From NCBI RefSeq assembly GCF_016918855.1, contig NZ_JADKYB010000013.1:247429-311428 (forward strand): DNA of 64,000 nt. Direction: 5' to 3'. The position numbers and the translations under genes are program-made. Shown piece by piece: positions 52,272 to 61,787 of the stretch. The DNA is from Actinacidiphila acididurans (GTDB lineage Bacteria > Actinomycetota > Actinomycetes > Streptomycetales > Streptomycetaceae). The notes under the pieces were generated by a model, which worked only from the letters and a program-made list of their open reading frames with translations, was not told the DNA's origin and did not search any database. Every line of letters starts with the position of its first letter. Position 1 is the first letter of the stretch.

Positions 52272-55200
52272 TCAGTTCAGCAGTTCCACCTCGGCGAGCG
52301 AGGTGGCCTGGCTGCCGCCGGCGGTGACCACGAGCCGGTACGAGGTGTACGTGCCGGGGTGGGCGACCTGGAACGGCCTGGTCTGCAGGCGGTCGGTGAA
52401 CGTCTGGCCGGCCCTGGTGTCCAGGGTCGTCCAGTGCGTGCCGTCCGTGGAGCCCTGCAACTGCCAGCCGGCCGGGTCCTGACCCGCGGTGGTGCCCGAG
52501 GTCAGGGTGTAGAAGGTGACCTTCTTGCCGCCCTGCGCGTAGTCGTACCGGATCTGCGGGGTGGCGGTCGGGAAGGTGACCCGGGTGGCCGAGGTGTTGT
52601 CGAACAGCGTGCTCACGTCCGTGCTGTCGCCGGCCGTCGCGGTGCCCTGGCCGGGGCCGGTGGTGTCGGCGAGCGCCTGCGGTTGCCGGCCGGCGGGCGT
52701 CAGCGACGTGGGCAGGGCGTTCTTGCCGCTGCCCCAGTCGGACGGCTTCGGACCCATGGTGAAGTCCAGCCGGGCGCCCTGCGAGAGCTGCTTCTGGGTC
52801 AGGTAGACCTTGTCCCAGTCCTCGCCGTTGACCTTCAACGACTGCACGTAGACGTTCTTGCCGTTGTTGTCGGGCGCGTTGACGACGATGTCCTTGCCGT
52901 TGTCCAGGTGGACCACGGCCCGGGTGAACAGCGGCGAGCCGATCACGTAGTTGTCGCTGCCGACCTGGAGCGGGTAGAAGCCGAGCGCGCTGAAGATCTG
53001 CCAGGTGGAGGTGGCGCCGTTGTCCTCGTCACCGGGGTAGCCCTGCCCGATGGAGCTGCCGGTGAACAGCCGGCGCTCGATCTCCCGCACCGCCGCCTGC
53101 GTCTTGGCGGGGGCGCCCGCGTAGTCGTACATGTACGGGATGCCGAACGACGGCTGGTTGCTGATGCCCAGCTCGCCCATCCGCACGTCGCGGGCCTCGA
53201 TCATCTCGTGGATGGTGCCGCCGTAGGAGCCGGCGTCGCCGTCGGCGGTCTCCTGGGTGCCGAAGAAGGTGTCGAGCTTGCCCTCCAGCGCCTTCTGGCC
53301 GCCGTAGACCGCGGCCAGGCCGGCCGGGTCCTGCGGCACGGTGAAGGCGTAGTTCCAGGCGTTGGACTCGGTGTACTCGTAGCCCCAGGTCTGCGGGTCG
53401 AACTGGGCGTCCGGGACCCGCCAGGAGCCGTCGGCCTTGCGGCCCTCGAAGAAGCCGACGCCCTTGTTGAAGAGGGTGACGTAGTCGCGGGCGCGGCCGA
53501 GGAAGTACGCGGACTCCTCCTGGTAGCGCTCGCGGTCGGCGGCCGGGGTCTTCGGGTCCTTGGCGAGCTTCGCCGCCATGGTGCCGATGCCGTAGTCGTT
53601 GACGTAGCCGTCCAGCGACCAGGAGACGCTGCCGTCGGTGCCGGTGTCGGTGTAGCCGGTGAACTCCGAGGTGGCCAGGCCCTTGCGGCCCACGCCGGAG
53701 GCCGGCGGGACCACGGTGGCGTTCTTCACCGCGGCCTCGTAGGCGGCCTTGGCGTCGAAGCCGGTGACGCCCTTGGCGTAGGCGTCGGCGAAGGCGACGT
53801 CGGAGCTGGTGCCGGTCATCAGGTCGGCGTAGCCGGGCGAGGACCAGCGGGCGGTCCAGCCGCCGTCCTTGTACTGCTGCACGAAGCCGTCGGCCAGTTC
53901 ACCGGCCTTCTTGGACTCCAGCAGCGAGTAGGCGGGCCACTCGGTGCGGTAGGTGTCCCAGAAGCCGTTGTTGACGTAGACCTTGCCGTCGACGATCTTG
54001 GCGCCGGTCTGCGTCGGTGTGCTGGTGCCGGCCGTGGCGAACGGGCTGGCGTACTGGTAGACGGGGTGCTCGGTGGTGCCGGTGTTCTCGTAACCGGAGT
54101 TCGGGTACAGGTTCATCCGGTACAGGTCGGAGTAGAGCGTGGTGAGCTGGTCCGGGGTGGCGCCCTGGACCTCGACCTTGCCCAGCCGGGAGTTCCACTG
54201 CCGCTGCGCGCTGTCCTTGACCGCGTCGAAGGAGGTGCCGGCCGGGATCTCCTGGGTCAGGTTGGCGCGGGCCTGGTCGGCGCTGATGAAGGAGGTGGCG
54301 ACGCGCATCGTCACCGTCCTGTCGGCGGAGGTGTCGAACTGCGCGTAGCCGGTGACGTTGTCGCGGCCGGCGCCGGTGACCTTGGTGGCGGTGGCCGGGG
54401 TGCGGTCGAACTCGGCGTGCACGTACATGCGGCTGGCGCCCGCGGACAGGCCGCTGCGGTAGTCGGCGTAGCCGTCGAGGGTGCCGTGGGCGGCGTCCAG
54501 GGTGAGGCCGCCGGCGTTGGAGACGTTGTCGAACAGCAGGTCGCCGGTGTCCCCGGGGAAGGTGAAGCGGAAGATCGCCGAGTGGTCGGCGGGCGCGATC
54601 TCGGCCTTGAGGCCATCTGTGAAGGTCACGCCGTAGTAGTGCGGCTGGGCCACCTCGTCGGAGTGCCGGAAGGGCAGCGCCCGCTTGGCGCGGTCCAGGC
54701 TCGGGGTGCCGGTGGCCGTGGACGGCATCACCTGGAACAGGTCGCGGTCGCCCATCCAGGGGCTGGGCTCGTGGCTGATGCCCAGGGCCTGCAGGGTGGG
54801 CAGGTTGTCCGCGTTGTTCTGCGCGGCGTAGCTGTACTCCCAGCTCGCCGAGCCCGCGTCGGTGACCGGGGTGTAGAAGTTGAAGCCGTTGGGGACCGCG
54901 GTCAGCGGCATGTTGTTGCCGCGGGAGAAGGACCCGGAGGAGTTGGTGCCGCGCCGGGTGTCGGCGTACTGCGCGTAGCTGCTCAGGGGCTTGGCGGCGG
55001 GCACCGGGCCGAGGGAGATGTCGTCGACCCAGCCCTTGAACTGGGTGGTGTTGCCCGGGTCGGCGCTCCCGTTCGGGTCGTCGTAGCCGAGCAGGATGCG
55101 GTCGACGGTCCTGCCCGCGGCGACCTGGCCGAGCCGGGAGACGACGCGGTTCCACTGCGAGGCGTAGAGGATCTTGGAGCTGCCCTGGTCCTTGGGGGTC

Positions 55201-56207
55201 AGCGCGATCCCGTTCTGGTCCACCGCCGGGTGGGCGAGGCTGCTCAGGTAGGTTCCGTCGGTGAAGTGCAGGTCGATCGCGGCGTACGTACTGGGGTACT
55301 TCAGGTCGGCGCCGGTCAGCTCCGGGAAGATGTCGTACGACAGCTGGGTGTCCGCGGTGACCGGAATGTGCACGTCGTAGAGCTTGTTCCAGGCATGCAC
55401 CGCGCCGGCGCGGGTGTGGGTGCCGGCGTACTCCAGGGCCTTGAGGCCGGTGAAGCCGGTGCTCGGCTTCACGTTCGGGCCGGAGCCGGGGCCGCTGCCG
55501 ACGTCCGTGGTCATGCCGGCCACCGGGGTGGGCGCCGGGGAGCCGTCGGACAGGATCAGGTCGGCGAGCTGGGTGGAGCCGGTGTTGCCGCTGTTGGCCG
55601 TGATGTTCAGCCGGTAGTAACGGTAGGCGCCGGGGTCGGCGACGTCGTACACGTTGGACCGGAACCGGCCGCTGAAGCTCTGGCCGGCGCGGGAGTCCAG
55701 GTCGGTCCAGGTGGAGCCGTCCGCCGAGCCCTGGAGCGCGAAGTCCTTCGGGTCACGGTCCGGGAAGTCGTTGGCGGAGGTCAGCGCGTACTTCTTGACC
55801 GTGACGTCCTCGGTGAGGGCGTACTCCAGCCAGCCGCTGGTGGCGAAGGTCAGCCACTTCGAGCCGGGGTCCTCGTCGGCGGCCTTGGCGGCCGTCTCGT
55901 TGGGCGGATTGTCGCTGTTCGCGGTGACCTGGGAGATCTTGTCCTTGACGCTGCCGGGGAGCACCGGCACGGTGCCCGCGGTCACCCCGGAGATCATCGG
56001 GTTGCCCTGGTCGTCGTTCTCGGCGGTGCTGGTCCAGGTCGGCTGCGCGTCGCCGGACTCGAAGGAGGTGCTGAAGTCGGGGGCGCCGCCACCGGATCCG
56101 TCCGACGCGGCATTCGCCAGCGCGGACCCGGGCACGGTCAGGACCAGGGCGACCGCTGTCGCCAGCAGGGATCTGGCAAGGACGATGCGGGCTGGGCCGT
56201 TTCTCAT
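52272..56207 (-). CDS. GH92 alpha-mannosidase with two discoidin-like (F5/8 type C) modules
   Basis: A 1,311-residue exported enzyme. Signal peptide 1-33 ends at ANA. An F5/8 type C module at about 85-215 (YALTSANDFPDRDPKDFALQ, quoted once) is repeated at the extreme C-terminus (about 1190-1311, YRLVVTAGGSQATSLAEVEL). The GH92 body shows GFWDTYRTEWPAYSLL, GYPGDEDNGATSTWQIFSAL and SPLFTRAVVHLDNGK, matching calcium-dependent exo-alpha-mannosidases. The acidic pair in GDEDNG lies where the catalytic acid and base reside in relatives. It trims mannose from fungal-type mannans or N-glycans. ATG 56207 follows AAAGG. Confidence 0.93.
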   Translation of the reverse strand: MRNGPARIVLARSLLATAVALVLTVPGSALANAASDGSGGGAPDFSTSFESGDAQPTWTSTAENDDQGNPMISGVTAGTVPVLPGSVKDKISQVTANSDNPPNETAAKAADEDPGSKWLTFATSGWLEYALTEDVTVKKYALTSANDFPDRDPKDFALQGSADGSTWTDLDSRAGQSFSGRFRSNVYDVADPGAYRYYRLNITANSGNTGSTQLADLILSDGSPAPTPVAGMTTDVGSGPGSGPNVKPSTGFTGLKALEYAGTHTRAGAVHAWNKLYDVHIPVTADTQLSYDIFPELTGADLKYPSTYAAIDLHFTDGTYLSSLAHPAVDQNGIALTPKDQGSSKILYASQWNRVVSRLGQVAAGRTVDRILLGYDDPNGSADPGNTTQFKGWVDDISLGPVPAAKPLSSYAQYADTRRGTNSSGSFSRGNNMPLTAVPNGFNFYTPVTDAGSASWEYSYAAQNNADNLPTLQALGISHEPSPWMGDRDLFQVMPSTATGTPSLDRAKRALPFRHSDEVAQPHYYGVTFTDGLKAEIAPADHSAIFRFTFPGDTGDLLFDNVSNAGGLTLDAAHGTLDGYADYRSGLSAGASRMYVHAEFDRTPATATKVTGAGRDNVTGYAQFDTSADRTVTMRVATSFISADQARANLTQEIPAGTSFDAVKDSAQRQWNSRLGKVEVQGATPDQLTTLYSDLYRMNLYPNSGYENTGTTEHPVYQYASPFATAGTSTPTQTGAKIVDGKVYVNNGFWDTYRTEWPAYSLLESKKAGELADGFVQQYKDGGWTARWSSPGYADLMTGTSSDVAFADAYAKGVTGFDAKAAYEAAVKNATVVPPASGVGRKGLATSEFTGYTDTGTDGSVSWSLDGYVNDYGIGTMAAKLAKDPKTPAADRERYQEESAYFLGRARDYVTLFNKGVGFFEGRKADGSWRVPDAQFDPQTWGYEYTESNAWNYAFTVPQDPAGLAAVYGGQKALEGKLDTFFGTQETADGDAGSYGGTIHEMIEARDVRMGELGISNQPSFGIPYMYDYAGAPAKTQAAVREIERRLFTGSSIGQGYPGDEDNGATSTWQIFSALGFYPLQVGSDNYVIGSPLFTRAVVHLDNGKDIVVNAPDNNGKNVYVQSLKVNGEDWDKVYLTQKQLSQGARLDFTMGPKPSDWGSGKNALPTSLTPAGRQPQALADTTGPGQGTATAGDSTDVSTLFDNTSATRVTFPTATPQIRYDYAQGGKKVTFYTLTSGTTAGQDPAGWQLQGSTDGTHWTTLDTRAGQTFTDRLQTRPFQVAHPGTYTSYRLVVTAGGSQATSLAEVELLN

Positions 56208-56383
56208 GCGGAGCTGCCTTTCTTCCTTCGGCTCTGCCGCCGGGCCGTGACAGACGTGCCCGAAGCGCGGTCCGGCGGCGCGGGGTGGCGCTCGGCGTCC
56301 CGCCCCGCATCACAACGAGGACGGGACACCGCGTCAATGGCGCAGGTCACAGCGGTTACGGCAGCGCGCGACGGCCGGGTCCG

Positions 56384-59300
56384 TCAGGAGTTGCGGCCGC
56401 TGAGCGCGTACAGCTCCAGGTGCGGGCTGTCCGGAAGGGTCAGCGAGACCGCGGTCCGGGCCGGATCCAGCGGCAGCGCCAGGTGCCAGATGTTCACCCC
56501 GACCCCGTCCGCGGTGCCGGTGCCGTCGTAGCGGCTGTCGGCGTGGATCGCCGGGTCCTCGCCGAGCCGGGGCGAGCCGGCCGCCCAGTCGGTGGCGACC
56601 AGCGGGACCTGCGCGGTGGTGCCGTCGGCGTACGTGACGGTGGCGGTGGCCCGCACGTCGCCGTGGTGGGCGGCGAGCAGCACGTCCAGCGCGGAGTAGG
56701 TGCGGTGCACCAGGGCCACGGTCTGGCCGTGCGCGGAGGCGAAGTTCGCCGCGCTGCCGGACGTCTCCGGGAAGACGTAGGCGTGTCCGGCCAGCACTCC
56801 GGTGCCGGGTGTCGGCAGCGACTCGGCAGGGTAGCTCGCGCCGGTCCCGTCGAAGCCTGCGCCGCCGGGCGCGCCCGCGGTGTCCACCCCGTCCGTGTCG
56901 TACTGCGCGGACAGGTCCTGCGGACAGGAGCCGGTGCTGCCCGAGCAGTCCGCGGTGGTGACCGTGACCTGAGCGGTCCTGGTCACGCTGGGGCCGCCGG
57001 CCTGGGCGACCGTGACCGTGACCGGGTAGGTGCCGTCCGGCGCGTCCTTGGGCGCCGACACGTGCACGGTCACCTGGTGGGTGGCGGGCAGCGTGCCGGA
57101 GCGCACCGTGAAGCGCGACGCACCGGCCGGGTCGGCGACCAGCGGCGCGGACGCGGCGACCGTGACCGTACCGGAGACCGTGCCGGGGCCGGTGAGCACC
57201 GCCGATACGGTCAGGTCGGCGCCCGGCCCGCCGGCCAGCAGGCCCGGGGCGGCCGGCGAGACCCCGGCCGCGGTGCGCCGCGTGGTGACCGGCACGGTGT
57301 CCAGGGCCGGCGGCGTCGCGGAGGAGGCGGTGCCCCACGCCGAGGGCGCGGACCCGACCGTGAAGTCCAGGTCCTTGCCGGCCTTGATGTCGGCGGTGGT
57401 GATCCAGGGCTTGCGCAGGTCGTCGCCGCCGAGCTTGGCGGACTGCACGTACCGGTCGGTGTCGTTGGTCCCCGGCGCGGTGATGGTCAGGTGCCCGCGC
57501 GGGTAGTAGTGCCGGTCCAGGGTCAGGTCCACCCGGTCGAACAGCGGCGTGGACAGCCCCCACATGTCGGTGCCCGGCATCATCGGGTAGACGCCGATCG
57601 CGGAGAGCACCTGCCAGGACGACATGGCGCCCAGGTCGTCGTTGCCGGTCACGCCGTTGGGCGCGTTCGTGAACAGGGTCAGCGCGGCGTGCACCACGTC
57701 GGTGGTCTTCCACGGCTGGCCGGTGGACAGGTAGGTGTACGGCGCCGAGATGTCCGGTTCGTTCTGCGGGTTGTACTTGTCCTGGTTGTAGTACGCGTAC
57801 GGTCCGTTGACCCACACGTTGCGGGCGGTGCCGGCCGGGTCCTTGAGCAACTGGTCGTAGGCGAAGAAGGAGTCCAGCCGGGAGTTGGCGGTGGCCGTGC
57901 CACCGATCAGGTCCACGAGCTGCGGGACGTCCTGCGGCACCAGCCACATGTACTGCCAGGCCGTGCCCTCGTGGAAGCCGGTGCTGGCCGCCGGGTCGGC
58001 CGGGCCGACGAAGACGCCGTCGTTGTCGCGGGCCCGGAAGAAGCCGGTGCTCGCGTCCAGGATGTTGCGGTAGTTCTGGCCGCGGGCCAGGTAGCGGCGG
58101 GCGTCGTCGCTGTGCCCGAGGTCGCGGGCCATCCCGCCGAGGGCGGCGTCGGCCAGCGCGTACTCCAGGGTGGCCGAGGGGCCGTGCTGGTAGTCGTCGT
58201 CACCGGGCTTGGGCTGCGGGCGGGTGGGGTCGTACGGCACGAAGCCGCCGGCCAGGTACTCGGGGTCGGCCTGGCGTACCGCCGAGGGCGAGTCGTCCGG
58301 CGCGGCGCTGTCCACGTGCTTCTTCAGCGCCTGGTACGCCTCTTCCTCGTGCCCCTTGAGCAGGCCCTGCCGCCAGGCGTCGACCAGGAACGGGGTCACC
58401 GGGTCGCCGGTCATGATGTTGGTCTCGGCCGTGGCGTAGCCCCAGCGCGGCAACTGCCCGCTCTGGTCGCCGATCTTCAGCAGCGACAGTGCCATGTCCC
58501 GCGACTCGCGCGGCGCGAGCAGCGACAGCAGTTGCTCCTGGGTGCGGTAGGTGTCCCACAGCGACCAGTCCTGGTAGTACGTGAAGCCGTCCGCGGTGTG
58601 CTGCTTCTGGTCCCAGCCGGTGTACCGGCCGTCCACGTCGCTGCCGATGTTGGGCGCGAGGAAGGAGCGGTAGAGCGAGGAGTAGAACGTGGCGCGCTGC
58701 TCGTCCGTGCCGCCCTGCACCCGTATCTGCGCGAGCCGCTGCTGCCAGGCGGCCTTGGCGGCGGCCGTCGCCGAATCGAAGCTGCCGCCGCCCTCGGCCG
58801 CCAGGTTCGCGGCGGCGCCGGCCGGGCCGGTCCACGACAGCGCGGTGACCGCGGTGACCTGCTGATTCTGCGTGGCGTCGAAGGTGACGTAGGCGCCGCC
58901 CAGCCCGGTCGAGGTCGAACTGTGGCTGCCCGCGCTCACGGTCGACCCGTTCCAGGTGCCGTACGACCCGAACGGCCGGTCGAACCGGGTCTCGGTGTAC
59001 AGCGTGTACGGCTGGGTGTCCTGGCAGAAGCCGCGGCCGGTGATGGCGGTGATCACGGTGCGGTCGTCCAGCACGGTGACCGTGCTGGACGTCACCTTGT
59101 GCAGCGCCTGCCCGGAGTTCAGCAGCACATTGGCGTGGTCGGTCGCGGGGAAGGTGTAGCGCTGCCAGCCGGTGCGGGCGGTCGCGGTCAGTTCCGCGGT
59201 GATGCCGGTGCCGAGCTTGACCTTGTAGTAGCCGGGCGACGCGGTCTCGTCGGCGTGGCTGAACGGCGCCGCGTACGCCGCGTCGTCGGTGGAGGTCACG

Positions 59301-59668
59301 GCACCGGTGGTGGGCAGCACCGGCAGGTCGCCGCCGAGGCCGCAGCCCACGCCCGACAGGTGCACCGCGCTGAATCCGCGGATGTGGTCCTGGTTCCAGT
59401 CGTAGCCGGTGTTGTGCCCGGTGTCCGGCGAGAGCTGCACCATCCCGAACGGCACGGCCGCCCCGGGATAGGTGTTGCCGTCGTTCTGCGTGCCGATGAA
59501 GGGGTTCACCAAGTGGGTGAGATCGCCGCCGTCTGCCGCTCCGGTGGATCCGGCCCCGGGCGCGGCGCCCTGCGCCACCCCGGCCGGAAGCACTGCCGAC
59601 CCCACCGCAAGCAGTGCGGTGGCCACCACAACGGCTGCGGAGCGCAAGCTCTGCATCCTTGGAGCCAT
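56384..59668 (-). CDS. GH92 alpha-mannosidase with NPCBM/NEW2-like C-terminal modules
   Basis: A 1,094-residue exported GH92 enzyme. ATG 59668 (GAAGGA 4 bases upstream) gives a signal peptide ending near AQGAA. The catalytic part opens with LVNPFIGTQNDGNTYPGA, typical of the family, and contains SLWDTYRTQEQLLSLL and GNDDLGAMSSWQVLSAIGVY; here NDD replaces the DED of the neighbouring enzyme. Beyond about residue 760 are beta-sandwich modules, the last with a YADGTTAQVPL-like stretch. It is only distantly similar to the adjacent GH92, so linkage specificity may differ. A LacI-type operator lies 20 bases upstream of the start. Confidence 0.93.
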   Translation of the reverse strand: MAPRMQSLRSAAVVVATALLAVGSAVLPAGVAQGAAPGAGSTGAADGGDLTHLVNPFIGTQNDGNTYPGAAVPFGMVQLSPDTGHNTGYDWNQDHIRGFSAVHLSGVGCGLGGDLPVLPTTGAVTSTDDAAYAAPFSHADETASPGYYKVKLGTGITAELTATARTGWQRYTFPATDHANVLLNSGQALHKVTSSTVTVLDDRTVITAITGRGFCQDTQPYTLYTETRFDRPFGSYGTWNGSTVSAGSHSSTSTGLGGAYVTFDATQNQQVTAVTALSWTGPAGAAANLAAEGGGSFDSATAAAKAAWQQRLAQIRVQGGTDEQRATFYSSLYRSFLAPNIGSDVDGRYTGWDQKQHTADGFTYYQDWSLWDTYRTQEQLLSLLAPRESRDMALSLLKIGDQSGQLPRWGYATAETNIMTGDPVTPFLVDAWRQGLLKGHEEEAYQALKKHVDSAAPDDSPSAVRQADPEYLAGGFVPYDPTRPQPKPGDDDYQHGPSATLEYALADAALGGMARDLGHSDDARRYLARGQNYRNILDASTGFFRARDNDGVFVGPADPAASTGFHEGTAWQYMWLVPQDVPQLVDLIGGTATANSRLDSFFAYDQLLKDPAGTARNVWVNGPYAYYNQDKYNPQNEPDISAPYTYLSTGQPWKTTDVVHAALTLFTNAPNGVTGNDDLGAMSSWQVLSAIGVYPMMPGTDMWGLSTPLFDRVDLTLDRHYYPRGHLTITAPGTNDTDRYVQSAKLGGDDLRKPWITTADIKAGKDLDFTVGSAPSAWGTASSATPPALDTVPVTTRRTAAGVSPAAPGLLAGGPGADLTVSAVLTGPGTVSGTVTVAASAPLVADPAGASRFTVRSGTLPATHQVTVHVSAPKDAPDGTYPVTVTVAQAGGPSVTRTAQVTVTTADCSGSTGSCPQDLSAQYDTDGVDTAGAPGGAGFDGTGASYPAESLPTPGTGVLAGHAYVFPETSGSAANFASAHGQTVALVHRTYSALDVLLAAHHGDVRATATVTYADGTTAQVPLVATDWAAGSPRLGEDPAIHADSRYDGTGTADGVGVNIWHLALPLDPARTAVSLTLPDSPHLELYALSGRNS

Positions 59669-59978
59669 CGTGTCCTTCTCCCTCTTTGACAACGTTGTCG
59701 AAAAGCTCGAGCACACTCCAGGTGGGGTCCTTGTGTGGCTGGAGGCACAGGACATGCCAATGGGACGTCAAGGAATCTTGGCCTGAACATGGGGAAGCGT
59801 CAATGCTTTTGCCATCCGGCGGCGCGGGGGTGGAGTGCGGGTTGTTGGTATTTGTTGGGGCTTGAGGGGTCTGGGGGCCGGGGATTTGGGGGGCGGGTGC
59901 TGGGGTTCGGCGGGGTGGGGGGACGCGGAGGGTGCGGGTTCGGCGGGGTTGGGGGCTGTCCCGCTCGGTTCGGTCCGT
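59669..59978. other. Promoter region and G-rich spacer
   Basis: 310 bases. The first 40 hold the LacI-type operator. From about 59860 to 59960 the plus strand is dominated by G-runs (GGGG and GGGGGG) with short repeats such as GGTTCGGCGGGGT. No gene seen. Confidence 0.5.
59686..59702. promoter_or_regulatory. Candidate LacI-family operator of the GH92 gene
   Basis: GACAACGTTGTC at 59688-59699 is a perfect 12-base palindrome with central CG, flanked by TT and AA that extend the symmetry with one mismatch. It lies about 20 bases before the GH92 start, where a bound repressor would block transcription. Confidence 0.7.
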
Positions 59979-60413
59979 CTACGGGTCGACGCCCGCGGCA
60001 CCGTCCGGGTCGATGCCCACGGCGCCGCCGGAGCGAAGTGCGCGGCCCAGATCGCCGGTGAGAAGGCGGGGGTGCCGTCGCCACCACCACAGGTCGGGGT
60101 GCGGCACTCGGTGGAAACGGCCGAGGGCCATGCCGTCGTCGGCGACGGTGGCCGCCCTGAACCGCTCGTCCAGGGCCTCGATCCTCGGGGTCCAGAACTG
60201 GACGACGTGCTCGGGGAGCAGGAGCCATGCCTCGTGGAGCCAGTTCCGGCAGTAGAGGTCGTTGGCGTACTCGTCGACGTCGTCGCCGTAGCCGCCTTCG
60301 ACCGCGGCTACGAGGTGGCCCCAGGCGGTCACCCGGTCGGCGACCGTGAACGCCGTTCGCCAGCCGCGGCGGTGAAGGAGTGCGGCCACCTCTGCTTCGT
60401 CGGGAGTGCTCAT
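59979..60413 (-). CDS. Hypothetical protein
   Basis: A 144-residue soluble protein I do not recognise by name. YGDDVDEYANDLYCRNWL followed by HEAWLLLPEHVVQFWTPRI and WWWRRHP look like a conserved actinobacterial small-protein family. There is no signal peptide. ATG 60413; the C-terminal 20 residues (SGGAVGIDPDGAAGVDP) are low in complexity and partly repeated. Confidence 0.65.
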   Translation of the reverse strand: MSTPDEAEVAALLHRRGWRTAFTVADRVTAWGHLVAAVEGGYGDDVDEYANDLYCRNWLHEAWLLLPEHVVQFWTPRIEALDERFRAATVADDGMALGRFHRVPHPDLWWWRRHPRLLTGDLGRALRSGGAVGIDPDGAAGVDP

Positions 60414-60515
60414 CGTGCCGAGGTTCTCATGACGTCGGTGACCGTTTCAGGGTCGCGGGGGGGGCGACGGTCCCGCTGGGGCGCATACGGGCGGGCGGTG
60501 CGGCGCGAGGCCCGA

Positions 60516-61373
60516 TCACGTGCCGAGTTGGCGCGCTGCGGCCTCCACCGTCTGTGCCAGCAGGACGGCGATGGTCATCGGTCCGACTCCGCCGGGGACG
60601 GGAGTGATCAGGCCGGCGCGGGTGCGGGCGGTGTCGAAGTCCACGTCGCCGACGTTGCCCGGGTTGTATCCGGCGTCGATCACGACCGCGCCCGGTTTGA
60701 TGTCCTCGCCGCGGATCAAGCGGGGGCGTCCCACGGCCGCCACTACGATGTCCGCTTCCTTGACGAGCGCGGACAGGTTCGCGGTGCGGGAGTGGCAGTA
60801 CGTCACCGTGGCGTCCTTGGCGAGCAGGAGCATGCCTGCCGGCTTGCCGAGGATCGCGCTGCGGCCGACCACGACCGCGTGCTTGCCGGCGAGTTCGACG
60901 TCGTACTCCTCCAGCAGCCGCATGATGCCGCCGGGAGTGCAGGACACGAAGCCGGGCAGGCCGAAGCTCATCGCGGCGAAGGAGTGCATGGTGACGCCGT
61001 CGACGTCCTTGCCCGGTGCGATGGCTTCGAACGCCGCGCGCTCGTCGATGTGCGGGCCGACCGGGTGCTGCAGCAGGATGCCGTGCACGGTCGGGTCGTT
61101 CGACAGAGCGGTGATCGTTTCGACCAGCTCGGCAGTCGTCGTGGTGGCGGGCAGACCCACATGACGGGACAGGATGCCGGCCTTCGCACTGCGGGCCTGC
61201 TTCATCCGCACGTACGTGACCGATGCGGGGTCCTCACCCACCAGTACGGTCGCCAGGCACGGTGTCACTCCCGTACTCCGCGTGAGCTCCGCCGCCCTGG
61301 TGGCCGTTTCCTCGACGACGCGCCGGGCGAGCCCGGCACCGTCCATGAGTTGTGCGGTGCGCGTCGGCAACAC
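60516..61373 (-). CDS. folD: Methylenetetrahydrofolate dehydrogenase / methenyltetrahydrofolate cyclohydrolase
   Basis: A 285-residue FolD of normal length. It oxidises 5,10-methylene-THF with NADP and hydrolyses the product to 10-formyl-THF. The catalytic YVRMKQARSAKAGI (Lys of the YxxxK motif), GILLQHPVGPHID, VVVGRSAILGKPAGMLL and the terminal TPVPGGVGPMTIAVL are all present. GTG 61373 with GGGAGG 4 bases upstream is taken as start; a TTG directly after it has better spacing and would differ by one residue. The sequence departs slightly from typical housekeeping streptomycete FolD (SAILGKP for SxIVGKP), so it may be a second copy. Confidence 0.94.
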   Translation of the reverse strand: MLPTRTAQLMDGAGLARRVVEETATRAAELTRSTGVTPCLATVLVGEDPASVTYVRMKQARSAKAGILSRHVGLPATTTTAELVETITALSNDPTVHGILLQHPVGPHIDERAAFEAIAPGKDVDGVTMHSFAAMSFGLPGFVSCTPGGIMRLLEEYDVELAGKHAVVVGRSAILGKPAGMLLLAKDATVTYCHSRTANLSALVKEADIVVAAVGRPRLIRGEDIKPGAVVIDAGYNPGNVGDVDFDTARTRAGLITPVPGGVGPMTIAVLLAQTVEAAARQLGT

Positions 61374-61787
61374 GGCGCCTCCCAGGCGTGATCGACCCTT
61401 CGCCCAGGCGCACGGCATTCGACCCTCTCGCCAGGCCGCTCCCCGGTGGTGCTCCACCTCAGCGCCAGTCACGGCCCACCCCGCACTGTAGCCGAGGCGA
61501 ACGGCGTTGCTCACGCCTCGGCGAGGTCGCGGTGCCCAGCCCAGGAGCGGGCGACTCCGCAGCGCCCGGGGAGGGACGCCCGCCCTGTACGGCGTCCCAC
61601 GTTCATGACCTCGGCCACGGGCACGGCAGCCGCAGTGGTCGTTCCCGCGCTGGCTGTACCCACGCGAGTCGGGCACTCGACCGCGGCTTGAGCTTTCCCA
61701 GCCCAGAGGAGCGCCTCGGCTCGGCAGGTCGTGTCCGGTGTGTTCGAGCAGGTGGACCCTGGCCTTGCGTGAAGGCACTATGCCCTG
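61374..61787. other. Intergenic region, no gene recognised
   Basis: 414 bases. Open frames on both strands are unsupported. The right end carries a promoter-like pair, TGGACC at 61753-61758 and CACTAT at 61776-61781 with a 17-base spacer, which would start transcription at or next to the GTG of the following gene. Confidence 0.5.

Noticed and set aside
52359..59689. Two open frames of more than 1,100 codons on the plus strand across the GH92 genes
   Set aside because: Both are antisense shadows of clearly recognisable GH92 enzymes and have wrong-strand codon bias.
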